44,825 nt of DNA from Bacteroides sp. 51 (GCF_010500965.1 NZ_QVMI01000040.1:1-44825), one strand, 5' to 3'; counted from the stretch's first letter, positions 9,351 through 17,739 are shown. Numbers and translations are program-made. Notes: generated from the sequence alone by a model not told the origin.

Positions 9351-10901
9351 ATGAAAAGAATATCAATTATAGTCTGTACTATCACTCTTTTATTCGTTTC
9401 GGGATGTTCGCTGGACGAATCTAACTATGGGAGTGTGGACAATACAAACTTTTATGAAAAGCAAAGCGACATTGATTATGCACTTACCGGAGCATACCTC
9501 CAATTGCGCCAGACCTGGAATGAATGGGCGCTGAATCATTATTTTATAGGCGATTGCAATACGGATGATGCCATAAACGGAGGAAAGGGAGAAACCGATA
9601 AAAAGGAATTATACGATCTTTCGACGTTCAATGTTTATAGTACAAATAGTTATGTAAGTAAGCGGTGGGACATTCTTTATGCCCTCATCAACCGTTGCAA
9701 TGACGTTACTTATTATGCTCCCAATGCTACCGGTGATCCGGCAATTCTGGAAAGATACATCAATGAAGCAAAACTCTTGCGGGCTTTTGGGTATTACATG
9801 TTGGTTACGTCGTTTGGAGGGGTGCCCTTGTTTACAGAACCGCTCACTCCCGAACAGGCGGTGTATATAACCCGGGCAACTGAAGAAGAAGTCTATACAC
9901 AAATTATTGCTGATCTTACCGATGCTTCGGATTTGCCGGCCAAAGGAGAATATCCTTCCAGTGATCAATACAGAGCTACCAGCGGATTGGCAAAGGTGTT
10001 GTTAGGCAAAACCTATATGTTCAGACGTGATTATCCAAACGCAGAGAAATACCTGAAAGAAGTGGTAGACTCTCGTAAATACGATCTGCTTCCGGATTAT
10101 GGACTGAACTGGACCAAAGAGAACGAAAATAGTATCGAATCTGTTTTTGAAATCCCCAATAAGGTTGAAAATAAAGCGGTTGAGACAGGAACAAATGTGC
10201 CCCACTATTTCATTAGCCGTAATAATGTGCCTGGTTATCAGGGTTATGGTTACCATGCACCATCACAAGACCTCTATGATGCTTTTTCTCCTGACGACCC
10301 TCGTATTACGTATGTATTTACACAAACGGGCGACCGCTATGTTGGCGATACGCAAACCCAAAGTAACAGCGCTGAAAGTGGTTATCAGGATTATAAACTG
10401 ACTGTCCCTGCTATAGACAAAATCGGATTCGATGTTTGGATGATCAGTTACAACATCCGTTTGATTCGTTATTCAGATATTCTTCTGCTTTATGCAGAAG
10501 CGCTGAATGAAAACGGTAAATCCGGTGAAGCTTTAACTTATTTGAATAAAGTGAGACAAAGGGCACGGAATACTAATCCCGAAGATCCACGAAGAGATAT
10601 GCAAGTGTATATTCCGGCGACTAATCCTGCTACATCATTGCCTGATGTGACTACCACAGATAAAGTTGAGTTGAGAAATGCTATCTGGTATGAACGTCGT
10701 TGTGAACTGGCGATGGAAGGATGGAGACGCGAAGATTTGTTGCGGCAAAAACGATTCGGTGAAGTAATGAAAGCATATGCTGCCAAATATAATACCGAAA
10801 AAGGTGCTAATTTCAATGATGCCAGAGACTATTTATTGCCAATTCCTCTGGCGGAAATTGATAAGACGAATGGGCGTTTGGTTCAGAATCCACATTATTA
10901 G
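9351..10901 (+). CDS. SusD-type surface glycan-binding lipoprotein
   Basis: This 516-residue lipoprotein caps the SusC channel and binds the glycan at the cell surface. The signal peptide ends in LLFVSGC (Cys19) followed by SLDESNYG. Family landmarks occur in order: RWDILYALINRCNDV, EAKLLRAFGYYMLVTSFGGVPL, a TPR-like helix pair at IRYSDILLLYAEALNENG, the block WYERRCELAMEGWRREDLLR and a terminal PIPLAEIDKTNGRLVQNPHY. It is the last gene of the locus and is followed by a large inverted repeat. No additional surface binding protein (SusE/F type) follows, so the locus is minimal. Confidence 0.97.
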   Translation: MKRISIIVCTITLLFVSGCSLDESNYGSVDNTNFYEKQSDIDYALTGAYLQLRQTWNEWALNHYFIGDCNTDDAINGGKGETDKKELYDLSTFNVYSTNSYVSKRWDILYALINRCNDVTYYAPNATGDPAILERYINEAKLLRAFGYYMLVTSFGGVPLFTEPLTPEQAVYITRATEEEVYTQIIADLTDASDLPAKGEYPSSDQYRATSGLAKVLLGKTYMFRRDYPNAEKYLKEVVDSRKYDLLPDYGLNWTKENENSIESVFEIPNKVENKAVETGTNVPHYFISRNNVPGYQGYGYHAPSQDLYDAFSPDDPRITYVFTQTGDRYVGDTQTQSNSAESGYQDYKLTVPAIDKIGFDVWMISYNIRLIRYSDILLLYAEALNENGKSGEALTYLNKVRQRARNTNPEDPRRDMQVYIPATNPATSLPDVTTTDKVELRNAIWYERRCELAMEGWRREDLLRQKRFGEVMKAYAAKYNTEKGANFNDARDYLLPIPLAEIDKTNGRLVQNPHY

Positions 10902-10910
10902 TCTTAATGA

Positions 10911-11045
10911 GTGTGTGTCATAAGTCGGTTAAATCCCTTCGTCATTGGTAACGGAGTGAAGCAATCCAGGTTCTACCCTTTGTGGCCTGGATTGCTTCGG
11001 GTAAACCCTCGCAATGACGTGACGAAATAGGCTTATGACACACAC
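10911..11045. repeat. Nested 135-bp inverted-repeat element
   Basis: Outer arms GTGTGTGTCATAAG (10911-10924) and CTTATGACACACAC (11032-11045) are perfect complements. Inside them CGTCATTG (10940-10947) pairs with CAATGACG (11012-11019), and GAAGCAATCCAGG (10958-10970) pairs with CCTGGATTGCTTC (10986-10998) around a 15-base loop. The inner part resembles the GTCATTGCGA/GAAGCAATCC interspersed repeat found in many bacterial genomes. It lies 9 bp after the SusD stop and may act as a terminator or mRNA stabiliser. Confidence 0.75.
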
Positions 11046-11072
11046 GTTTTGTCTTTGAACAGAGTATCAACT

Positions 11073-11088
11073 TAGATTATATAATCTA
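11073..11088. promoter_or_regulatory. 16-bp palindrome upstream of alkaline phosphatase
   Basis: TAGATTATATAATCTA is a perfect palindrome ending 15 bp before the phosphatase start codon. Position and symmetry suit an operator for a dimeric regulator, but no regulator is identified and it could also form a small hairpin in the leader. Confidence 0.4.
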
Positions 11089-11103
11089 TATTTCCTGACA
11101 ATA

Positions 11104-12771
11104 ATGAAGAAATTTAATTTTACTTTCTTGCTCCTGCTCATATTTGTTTCTTCCGTTTGCGGACAGCAACAATACCGCAGGTCTGTACAACCAACAAAGA
11201 ATCTAATAGTAATGATCCCGGATGGTACCTCAATCGGTGTGGTATCTGCCGCCCGTTGGTATAAAACCTACAATAATCAGGGAAATACGTTAGCCATAGA
11301 CCCCTATCTTTGCGGAACAGTAAAAACACATTCTTCAAATGCTCCTATAGGTGATTCTGCTCCTACAACGGCGTGTTATATGACCGGACAGCCCCAACAA
11401 ACAGGAAATGTATCCATTTATCCTGTAGCAGACCCCGGAAATGACCTTGTTCCGATAGATGCATCAAAAGCATATCAACCGTTGGCCACATTATTAGAGG
11501 CAGCGAAAATAGAGCAGGGAAAAGCTACCGGTTTGGTTGTAACTGTCGAATTTCCTCATGCTACTTCTGCCGATTGTTCTGCTCATTATTACAACAGGGG
11601 TAAGTACGAGTATATCGCCTCTCAAATGGCTTACCAGAATTTAGATGTTATGTTCGGAGGAGGTAATTCTATCCTTACCGAAGACATAAAGCAATATTTC
11701 AATAATACAGGGGCAAGATTGATACAGAATAATGTTTTGGAATTTAGGAATTTCAATGGAAAAGAGAAAATATGGGCTTTATTTGAAGATATGGCCCTGC
11801 CTTACGACTTAGATAGGGATGCTGAACAAATACCCTCTCTAGCCGAGATGACGGATAAAGCCATTAAAAGATTATCTCAAAACGAAAAAGGTTTTTTTCT
11901 TATGGTCGAAGGTAGTAAGATTGACTGGGCTGCACATGGCAACGATGCTATCGGTTGTATTACAGAGTTTCTGGCTTTTGACGATGCTGTGAAGGTTGCA
12001 ATGGATTTTGCTGCAAAAAACGAAGAAACGACTGTCATCGTACTACCAGATCATGGAAACAGTGGATTTAGCATTGGCCGGTATGGCCTGCCCAGTTACG
12101 ACCGGGCTACTATTCACGATTTATTTGGCAATATATCCAGATACAAAATAACAACTGAAGGGCTTGAGAAAATGTTACTGGTAGCCAAATCTGAGGACAT
12201 GAAAGGAATATTCAAAAAGCATTTGGATATAGACTTGACGGATGAAGAATATGAACTTTTGCTTCGTTCTAAAAACAACCAGGAAAGTAATTACATGGAA
12301 AAAAGTAACAGTATAAATCTCTGGTCGGCTATAACCAGTATAAAGAACTCACGAACTTATTTTGGTTTTACATCAGGGGGGCATACAGGTGAGGAGGTTT
12401 TTCTTGCAGCCTATCATCCTGAAGGAAATATTCCTATCGGTATGAATACCAATATTGAGATTAACCAATATCTTCAGGCTGCTATGGGACTGGAAAAACC
12501 TTTAAGTAAACTTACAGAGGAAATTTTTGCAAAACATACTCATGTTTTTGATGGGTGGGAATGCATGATCAATAAATCAAGCGGTATGCCTGTTTTAACA
12601 GCAAAGAAAGGAATGGTCGAAATCGTAATTCCTGCATTTAAATCTGTGGTTTATGTAAGTGGTAAGCCAGTTCATTTAAAATCGGTAATAGTTTATATTG
12701 ATAAAAATGAAACCTTCTATCTTCCCGCAAATTTACTTTCGATTGAAAAACATTCTCCGGTTGAAAATTAA
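11104..12771 (+). CDS. Alkaline phosphatase, PhoA family
   Basis: A secreted 555-residue phosphomonoesterase with an N-terminal signal peptide (through VCGQ at about 21). Metal and nucleophile motifs are intact: MIPDGTS with Asp40, GDSAPTTACYMTG with nucleophile Ser85, HATSADCSAHYYNR, MVEGSKIDWAAHGND, VIVLPDHGN and SGGHTGEEV. The final 60 or so residues (MVEIVIPAFKSVVYVSGKPVHLKSVIVYI) resemble the small copper-amine-oxidase-N1-like stalk domain appended to some bacterial secreted enzymes. It stands alone, separated from SusD by an inverted-repeat element, and has a perfect palindrome just upstream. It probably releases phosphate from organic phosphates in the periplasm; no Pho box could be assigned. 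Confidence 0.92.
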   Translation: MKKFNFTFLLLLIFVSSVCGQQQYRRSVQPTKNLIVMIPDGTSIGVVSAARWYKTYNNQGNTLAIDPYLCGTVKTHSSNAPIGDSAPTTACYMTGQPQQTGNVSIYPVADPGNDLVPIDASKAYQPLATLLEAAKIEQGKATGLVVTVEFPHATSADCSAHYYNRGKYEYIASQMAYQNLDVMFGGGNSILTEDIKQYFNNTGARLIQNNVLEFRNFNGKEKIWALFEDMALPYDLDRDAEQIPSLAEMTDKAIKRLSQNEKGFFLMVEGSKIDWAAHGNDAIGCITEFLAFDDAVKVAMDFAAKNEETTVIVLPDHGNSGFSIGRYGLPSYDRATIHDLFGNISRYKITTEGLEKMLLVAKSEDMKGIFKKHLDIDLTDEEYELLLRSKNNQESNYMEKSNSINLWSAITSIKNSRTYFGFTSGGHTGEEVFLAAYHPEGNIPIGMNTNIEINQYLQAAMGLEKPLSKLTEEIFAKHTHVFDGWECMINKSSGMPVLTAKKGMVEIVIPAFKSVVYVSGKPVHLKSVIVYIDKNETFYLPANLLSIEKHSPVEN

Positions 12772-12889
12772 TAAGAAGTTGCAGGAAAGTATGATTGTAT
12801 ATTCATATCAATAATCATTTTGCGTGAGATAAAGATTGTGTAATATTATCAACTCCAATTTACATCTGTTAAAATAGAATTTTGTTAAT

Positions 12890-12897
12890 TAACTTTG
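12890..12897 (+). promoter_or_regulatory. Possible -7 element for the FAD oxidoreductase
   Basis: TAACTTTG matches TAnnTTTG and lies about 98 bp before the chosen start codon. The -33 partner is poor (TCTG about 21 bp upstream). Confidence 0.35.
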
Positions 12898-12994
12898 TGG
12901 TATAAAACCGAATAAAAATCTTATTTGTTATATAATTGATTCTCTATATGTGTTTTGTAGAGTGTTAATATTCAATGTTTTAAAAGTGTGTATT

Positions 12995-14209
12995 ATGGAT
13001 TTATATTCAGGGCTACCATATTGGGTCGCTAAAAACTCTTTATATAATTATTTTAATCCGTTGGAGCGGGATCATTCAACTGATGTTTTGATAATTGGCT
13101 CTGGTATTACTGGTGCCCTTGTTGCTCATGAACTTTGTCGGTCGGGAATAAAATGTACTGTAATTGATAAACGTACTCCATCAACTGGAAGTTCCTCAGC
13201 CAGTACAGCCTTGCTGCAATATGAGATAGATGTTCCTTTATATAAAATGGCCGGAATGATAGGTGGAGAAAAAGCTCTTTTAGCTTACCAATGTTGTTTA
13301 CAGGCAATTTCTGATGTTCGAGATGTCTTTGAAAGTATAGGAGTGAATCCTGACTACGAGCGTGTTCCCAGTCTTTTTTATGCAAGCAATAAGAAGGGGG
13401 CTGGAATCATAGAAAAAGAGTATGAGATACGGAGAAAAAACGGTTTACCTACAACCTTGCTTTCGGCAAAGGATATAAAAGAAATGTATGGCTTTGATGC
13501 TCCTGCTGGTTTATTGAATGATGCATCTGCACAGATAGATGCTTACCTGGCTGCCACTGTACTTCTTGATTTCCATATGACCAAATCTGGTTTGACGCTT
13601 TTCACTCATTCTCAGATTGTGGAGTGGAATAAAAAGAAGTCGGAATATGAACTACTCTCTGATAATGGACATAAAATAAAATGTAAATACGTGGTTGTAG
13701 CTGCCGGATTTGAGGCAGGTACATTCCTGCCGGAGAAGGTGATGCAGTTGACATCAACATATGCTTTAGTTTCAGAACCTGTCTTTCCGGAATTAATATG
13801 GCAGGGGAGGAGCTTATTGTGGGAAACTAAAGAGCCTTATATTTATATCAGAACAACGAAAGATAACCGGATAATTGTTGGCGGTGAAGATGAAGAGTTT
13901 CGTGATCCTGTAAAGAGAGATAAGTTGTTGAGAAAGAAAACTGAAAAGTTGGAAAAGAAAATTCAGGCATTGTTTCCACATATACCTTTTAAAACAAGTA
14001 TGGCGTGGTGTGGTACGTTTAGTTCTACAAAAGATGGCTTGCCTTATATTGGAGAATGGCCTGGTAGGGAGGGAATGTTTTTTGCTTTGGGATATGGTGG
14101 TAATGGTATTACATTTAGTATGAATGCTGCGCAAATGATCCGTAACCGGATTTTAGAAAAAGCAGATAAAAGGTATCAGGTTTTTGGTTTTGAGAGGTAT
14201 CAGAAATAG
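12995..14209 (+). CDS. FAD-dependent oxidoreductase (DAO/DadA-like)
   Basis: A 404-residue cytoplasmic flavoprotein of the D-amino-acid-oxidase fold. The Rossmann motif VLIIGSGITG (32-40) is followed by the second-strand acid in VIDKRTPSTGSSSASTALLQYE. A second ADP-binding motif KYVVVAAGFEAG lies in the middle, and a C-terminal DGLPYIGEWPGREGMFFALGYGGNGITFS holds the flavin. ATG 12995 (MDLYSGLPYW) gives the family-like N-terminus; an in-frame Met at 12950 adds a short poorly conserved leader. Relatives oxidise amino acids, sarcosine or gamma-glutamylputrescine; the substrate cannot be told here. It is monocistronic, ending about 110 bp before tRNA-Val. Confidence 0.85.
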   Translation: MDLYSGLPYWVAKNSLYNYFNPLERDHSTDVLIIGSGITGALVAHELCRSGIKCTVIDKRTPSTGSSSASTALLQYEIDVPLYKMAGMIGGEKALLAYQCCLQAISDVRDVFESIGVNPDYERVPSLFYASNKKGAGIIEKEYEIRRKNGLPTTLLSAKDIKEMYGFDAPAGLLNDASAQIDAYLAATVLLDFHMTKSGLTLFTHSQIVEWNKKKSEYELLSDNGHKIKCKYVVVAAGFEAGTFLPEKVMQLTSTYALVSEPVFPELIWQGRSLLWETKEPYIYIRTTKDNRIIVGGEDEEFRDPVKRDKLLRKKTEKLEKKIQALFPHIPFKTSMAWCGTFSSTKDGLPYIGEWPGREGMFFALGYGGNGITFSMNAAQMIRNRILEKADKRYQVFGFERYQK

Positions 14210-14266
14210 ATATGGCTGCAAAAGAAAAGAATTATGATGGATTGAGAAATATTTTTCAGTCAGACA

Positions 14267-14297
14267 TTTGTTAGTTTAAAAAATATACCTATCTTTG
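14267..14297 (+). promoter_or_regulatory. Promoter of tRNA-Val
   Basis: TTTG (14267-14270), a 19-bp spacer and TATCTTTG (14290-14297) form a near-ideal Bacteroidetes housekeeping promoter 24 bp before the mature tRNA end. Confidence 0.8.
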
Positions 14298-14321
14298 CAT
14301 CGCTTTAAGAGAAAAGCATAC

Positions 14322-14396
14322 GGGCGTTTAGCTCAGCTGGTTCAGAGCATCTGCCTTACAAGCAGAGGGTCGGCGGTTCGAATCCGTCAACGCCCA
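14322..14396 (+). tRNA. tRNA-Val(TAC)
   Basis: A complete cloverleaf can be folded by eye. The acceptor arm is GGGCGTT/AACGCCC, the D stem GCTC/GAGC and the anticodon stem TCTGC/GCAGA around loop CTTACAA. The T arm is GGCGG-TTCGAAT-CCGTC. The central TAC reads valine codon GTA. CCA is not encoded. A strong terminator follows at once. Confidence 0.96.
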
Positions 14397-14400
14397 CTTA

Positions 14401-14434
14401 AAAAAAGCAGTTACATAATGTAACTGCTTTTTTT
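14401..14434 (+). terminator. Intrinsic terminator after tRNA-Val
   Basis: AGCAGTTACAT and ATGTAACTGCT form a near-perfect stem, preceded by an A run and followed by seven or more T residues. Confidence 0.9.
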
Positions 14435-14446
14435 GTATGACGGGTA

Positions 14447-14664
14447 TATCAAACTTGCCTCTATCGGCAACATATTGTACTCAAGCACCCATCAAAATGG
14501 AATGAGCAACAACAGGTCCGAGCTCAAGTCCTATTTGAAGCCTATCCTAAGCTCAAACAAGCCTATGAACTCTCCCTAAAACTGACCGAAATATTCAACA
14601 AGAAAACTTCGCCTGACGCCGCAAGGCTGCTATTAGCTAAATGGTATATGATACGGGGGCAAGC
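14447..14664 (+). pseudogene. Transposase remnant (IS fragment)
   Basis: An open frame without a start codon reads ...YRQHIVLKHPSKWNEQQQV, then RAQVLFEAYPKLKQAYELS and LKLTEIFNKKTSPDAARLLL. This resembles the internal 'W-(T/N)-x-x-Q-x-x-R-A-x-x-L-F-x-x-Y-P-x-(L/I)-K-x-A-Y-x-L' region of ISL3/ISAon1-type transposases. Both ends are missing and no terminal inverted repeats are visible. It lies directly downstream of tRNA-Val and in front of the terminator of the opposing tRNAs, so it is a decayed insertion beside a tRNA gene. Confidence 0.65.
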
Positions 14665-14690
14665 AAAAGCGACACCCTGCCGGAAAAGAA

Positions 14691-14722
14691 AAAAAGAGAA
14701 TCAAAACTTTGATTCTCTTTTT
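14691..14722 (-). terminator. Terminator of the tRNA-Tyr/tRNA-Gly transcript
   Basis: AAAAAGAGAATCAAA (14691-14705) and its complement at 14708-14722 form a long hairpin. On the minus strand it follows the tRNA-Gly end by 6 bp and runs into a T-rich tract. Confidence 0.8.
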
Positions 14723-14728
14723 CTTGAG

Positions 14729-14801
14729 AGCGGAAGACGGGGCTCAAACCCGCGACCCTCAGCTTGGAAGGCTAATGCTCTATCAACTGAGCTACTTCCG
14801 C
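14729..14801 (-). tRNA. tRNA-Gly(TCC)
   Basis: On the minus strand the acceptor is GCGGAAG/CTTCCGC, the D arm GCTC-AGTTGATA-GAGC and the anticodon arm TTAGC-CTTCCAA-GCTGA. The T arm is CGGGG-type with TTTGAGC. Anticodon TCC reads GGA. It is co-transcribed with tRNA-Tyr, ten bases upstream. Confidence 0.95.
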
Positions 14802-14811
14802 AACATTAAAG

Positions 14812-14894
14812 TGGGCAAAGATGGATTCGAACCACCGAAGTCGAAAGACAGCAGATTTACAGTCTGCCCCATTTGGCCACTCTGGTATTTGCCC
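14812..14894 (-). tRNA. tRNA-Tyr(GTA)
   Basis: The minus strand gives acceptor GGGCAAA/TTTGCCC and anticodon arm GCAGA-CTGTAAA-TCTGC with anticodon GTA. A long variable arm (class II), as expected for bacterial tRNA-Tyr, and a standard T loop GTTCGAATC are also present. Total length is 83 bases. Confidence 0.96.
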
Positions 14895-14911
14895 TTTTTT
14901 CTAATGCGGTA

Positions 14912-14919
14912 CAAAGATA
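14912..14919 (-). promoter_or_regulatory. -7 element of the tRNA-Tyr/Gly promoter
   Basis: The minus strand reads TATCTTTG, with TTGG 18 bp upstream, located 18 bp before tRNA-Tyr. Confidence 0.65.
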
Positions 14920-14922
14920 GTG

Positions 14923-15417
14923 CTATTTATTTAAACTCCAAGCAAAATCTATCATTTTTATTGCAGTAATTGCACATTCATCCCCCTTGTTACCGAGCTT
15001 TCCACCGCTTCTGTCCTCAGCTTGCTCCATAGTCAGGGTGGTAATTAAACCGTAAATCACTGGTACATCGCTAGTTGTATTCAGTTGGGCTATTCCCTGG
15101 GTAACTCCCATGCATACATAATCAAAATGTGGGGTGTCTCCTTTAATTACACAACCTAAAATAATAACAGCGTCCAGGTCGCAGTTTTCCAACATCTGGT
15201 TTGCACCATAAGTCAGTTCAAAACTTCCGGGTACCGTTTTAACCAGAATATTTTCGGGTTTGGCACCGTGCTTTTTCAGTGTTTCTACTGCTCCTTCAAG
15301 AAGCTTACCGGTAATGTTAATGTTCCATTCGGAAACAACGATACCGAATTTCATTTGCTCTGCGCTGGGCACGGAGTTCAAGTCGTAGTCCGACAAGTTA
15401 TGATAAGCTGTTGCCAT
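14923..15417 (-). CDS. ribH: 6,7-dimethyl-8-ribityllumazine synthase
   Basis: This enzyme condenses 5-amino-6-ribitylaminouracil with 3,4-dihydroxybutanone phosphate in riboflavin synthesis and normally assembles as pentamers or 60-mers. The 164-residue protein has the family motifs in order: [15 protein letters not shown] (29-43), [14 protein letters not shown] (62-75), and [16 protein letters not shown] (86-101) with catalytic His97. Its last codons overlap the upstream promoter region of the tRNA-Tyr/Gly unit. It follows the TPR gene on the same strand but is separated from it by a hairpin, so it is probably transcribed partly independently. No FMN riboswitch is visible. Confidence 0.97.
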   Translation of the reverse strand: MATAYHNLSDYDLNSVPSAEQMKFGIVVSEWNINITGKLLEGAVETLKKHGAKPENILVKTVPGSFELTYGANQMLENCDLDAVIILGCVIKGDTPHFDYVCMGVTQGIAQLNTTSDVPVIYGLITTLTMEQAEDRSGGKLGNKGDECAITAIKMIDFAWSLNK

Positions 15418-15438
15418 AGAGGTGGGTTTTTGAAGTAA

Positions 15439-15474
15439 AAAAAGCTATCCCATATGCTACAGGATAGCTTTTTT
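15439..15474 (-). terminator. Hairpin between the TPR gene and ribH
   Basis: AAAAGCTATCC and GGATAGCTTTTTT pair around an 11-base loop. The T run works on either strand; on the minus strand it would end the TPR transcript. Confidence 0.75.
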
Positions 15475-15495
15475 AATATTAAATGAAGTACTAAA

Positions 15496-16176
15496 TTACT
15501 TTTGAAGGTTGGCTTTCTCGATATATTTATCAATATCCATAGCCTGATAAGAGTTGAAGTATTTGTCTTTAACCTTAGTATATACTTTCACTGCGTCGGC
15601 ATATTTGCCTTGCTTTTCGTAAATGTTACCTGCCTGCATAAGGAAGATAGGACTTAACGAACCATTATCGGCCTGGTCGGCAGCTTTTACAAGGTAAGAT
15701 GTAGCTTTATCCAGTTGCTCAAGTTTAGCATAGCTATTACCGATAGCACCTAGAATGGATGGAGCAACCATCATATCAGCACCGCTGAATTTATCCAGTT
15801 CTTTAATGGCTTTTTCGTACTCACCAAGATTTGCGTAGCAGATACCTGCATAAGCTCTGGCCAGATTAGCGGCTTTAGTACCACTGAACTCATCTGCAAC
15901 TTTCAGGAATCCTTTGTAACCAATGCTATCGCCATTCAAAGCCATTTCAAAAGCGTCCTGTTCAAACAGTTGCTGACCTTTGAATAAAGCGGCCTGTGCT
16001 TTCTCTTCACGTGGCTCGGCATATAAGTTCTTATACATCAGAACACCAGCTACAATAAGGATGATAGCAGCCACGACACCAATAATAATATTCTTATACT
16101 TAATAATAAATGCTTCCGACTGTGTGAGTGCATCTTCTACATTCAATTCTTCTTTGTGGTTTTTCTGATTTGCCAT
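15496..16176 (-). CDS. TPR-repeat membrane-anchored protein
   Basis: A 226-residue protein with a cytoplasmic N-terminus of about 33 residues, one transmembrane segment (IIIGVVAAIILIVAGVLMYK, about 30-50) and TPR repeats outside. Repeat-like units include LARAYAGICYANLGEYEKAI, IGNSYAKLEQLDKATSYLVK and LMQAGNIYEKQGKYADAVKVY. The architecture resembles the YfgM/TPR_21 proteins that assist envelope protein folding. This gene sits upstream of ribH and divergent from recF. The precise role is unknown. Confidence 0.8.
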   Translation of the reverse strand: MANQKNHKEELNVEDALTQSEAFIIKYKNIIIGVVAAIILIVAGVLMYKNLYAEPREEKAQAALFKGQQLFEQDAFEMALNGDSIGYKGFLKVADEFSGTKAANLARAYAGICYANLGEYEKAIKELDKFSGADMMVAPSILGAIGNSYAKLEQLDKATSYLVKAADQADNGSLSPIFLMQAGNIYEKQGKYADAVKVYTKVKDKYFNSYQAMDIDKYIEKANLQK

Positions 16177-16309
16177 TTTATATCGTTTCTTTTTGTTATT
16201 CTTTAAGACTTGGATATTTCGGTCAGCAAAATTAGCTTATTTATATATACAAAAGAAATTTAGCACCATCTTTTTTTCTTTTCCGGCCCCTAAACCCCGA
16301 AATTCTTTC

Positions 16310-16317
16310 TACTTTTG
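16310..16317 (+). promoter_or_regulatory. Possible -7 element of recF
   Basis: TACTTTTG fits TAnnTTTG and lies 23 bp before the recF start codon. No TTTG is found at -33. Confidence 0.4.
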
Positions 16318-16340
16318 TAGACTAACGCTTAGGATGTTAT

Positions 16341-17462
16341 ATGATATTAAAACGTATATCCATACTCAACTATAAGAACCTGGAGGAAGTTGAACTGAAC
16401 TTCTCCGGCAAACTGAATTGTTTTTTCGGGCAGAATGGTATGGGCAAGACCAATCTGCTGGATGCTATTTACTTTTTATCCTTCTGCAAGAGTGCCGGAA
16501 ATCCGATTGATTCGCAGAATATTCGCCACGATCAGGAGTTTTTCGTGATACAGGGTTTCTACGAAACAGCCGACGGAACGCCCGAGGAGATTTACTGCGG
16601 AATGAAGCGCCGGCAGAAGAAGCAATTCAAAAGAAACAAGAAAGAATATACCCGTTTGTCGGATCATATCGGATTCATCCCGCTGGTTATGGTTTCGCCT
16701 GCCGATTCGGAGTTGATACTGGGTGGGAGTGAGGAACGCCGCAAGTTTATGGATGTTGTTATCTCCCAATATGATAAGGAGTATCTTGATGCGTTGATTC
16801 GTTACAACAAGGCTTTGCAACAGCGAAATACACTTCTGAAGAGTGAACTACCGGTCGAAGAAGAACTGTTTCTGGTTTGGGAGGAGATGATGGCGCAGGC
16901 CGGCGAAGTGGTGTACCGTAAACGAGAGGAGTTTATCCGCGAATTTATTCCGATATTCCAGAACTTCTATTCCTTTATTTCCCAGGATAAAGAGCATGTA
17001 GGGTTATCGTACGAGTCACATGCCCGCGACGCTTCATTGCTGGAAGTGATAAAGGAGAGCCGTGTGCGCGACAAGATTATGGGCTACTCTCTTCGGGGAA
17101 TTCATAAAGATGAACTGAACATGCTTTTAGGAGACTTCCCCATAAAGAAAGAAGGTTCGCAAGGGCAGAATAAAACATACCTGGTTGCACTGAAACTGGC
17201 ACAGTTCGACTTTTTAAAACGTACAGGACTGGCAGTGCCGTTGCTTTTATTAGACGATATCTTCGATAAACTGGATGCTTCGCGGGTGGAACAGATCGTT
17301 AAACTTGTTGCGGGCGATGGCTTTGGGCAGATCTTTATCACAGATACCAACCGTGAGCATCTGGACCGGATATTGTTTAAAATAGGAAGTGACCATAAGA
17401 TATTTGAAGTGGTGCAGGGGCAGATTGGTGAGATGAAGGAGGAAAGCAATGAAACGGCGTGA
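16341..17462 (+). CDS. recF: DNA replication and repair protein RecF
   Basis: RecF is an SMC-like ATPase that loads RecA at single-strand gaps with RecO and RecR. The 373-residue product starts LKRISILNYKNLEEVELNF and has Walker A GQNGMGKTN (30-38). The D-loop/Walker B region LLLLDDIFDKLDASR lies near residue 305, after the ABC signature region GSQGQNKTYLVALKLAQ. It overlaps the DUF721 gene by 14 bp, so the two are translationally coupled. In many bacteria recF sits beside dnaN; here it keeps the Bacteroidales arrangement instead. Confidence 0.97.
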   Translation: MILKRISILNYKNLEEVELNFSGKLNCFFGQNGMGKTNLLDAIYFLSFCKSAGNPIDSQNIRHDQEFFVIQGFYETADGTPEEIYCGMKRRQKKQFKRNKKEYTRLSDHIGFIPLVMVSPADSELILGGSEERRKFMDVVISQYDKEYLDALIRYNKALQQRNTLLKSELPVEEELFLVWEEMMAQAGEVVYRKREEFIREFIPIFQNFYSFISQDKEHVGLSYESHARDASLLEVIKESRVRDKIMGYSLRGIHKDELNMLLGDFPIKKEGSQGQNKTYLVALKLAQFDFLKRTGLAVPLLLLDDIFDKLDASRVEQIVKLVAGDGFGQIFITDTNREHLDRILFKIGSDHKIFEVVQGQIGEMKEESNETA

Positions 17463-17739
17463 AGCGGAATCTATAGGGCAACTTATTCATAAGTATCTTC
17501 GTCAGGAGAGTCTGGAAGGCCCACTGAACGAACGACGGTTGTTGGATTCCTGGCCGCAGCTTATGGGGCCACATATTGCTTCATATACCAAAGAATTATA
17601 TATCCGTAACCAAACGCTGTATGTGCACCTTTCTTCTGCTGTGCTCCGGCAGGAGTTATTGATGGGCAAGGACTTGATTATCCGTAAGTTGAATGAGAAT
17701 GTCAGGGCAATGGTGATTACGAACATCATATTTAGTTGA
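17449..17739 (+). CDS. DUF721 (DciA-like) protein
   Basis: A 96-residue basic protein with the DUF721 pattern: LNERRLLDSWPQLMGPHIASYTKEL followed by LYVHLSSAVLRQELLMGKDLIIRKLN. DUF721 proteins related to DciA help load the replicative helicase in bacteria lacking DnaC. Overlap with recF supports a DNA-replication role. The last codons (FS then TGA) lie inside the left arm of the hairpin repeat at 17731-17808. Confidence 0.85.
   Translation: MKRREAESIGQLIHKYLRQESLEGPLNERRLLDSWPQLMGPHIASYTKELYIRNQTLYVHLSSAVLRQELLMGKDLIIRKLNENVRAMVITNIIFS

Noticed and set aside
6282-10901. ECF sigma/anti-sigma control of the SusC/D pair
   Set aside because: SusC has no N-terminal signalling extension and no sigma factor gene is nearby.
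14209-14729. Integrated element at tRNA-Val
   Set aside because: No integrase and no repeat of the tRNA 3' end is visible within the window; only a transposase fragment.
14709-14969. 86-residue plus-strand open frame
   Set aside because: It runs across tRNA-Gly and tRNA-Tyr on the opposite strand and into ribH; it is an artefact of tRNA sequence.
15418-15495. FMN riboswitch before ribH
   Set aside because: The gap is too short and shows only an intrinsic hairpin.
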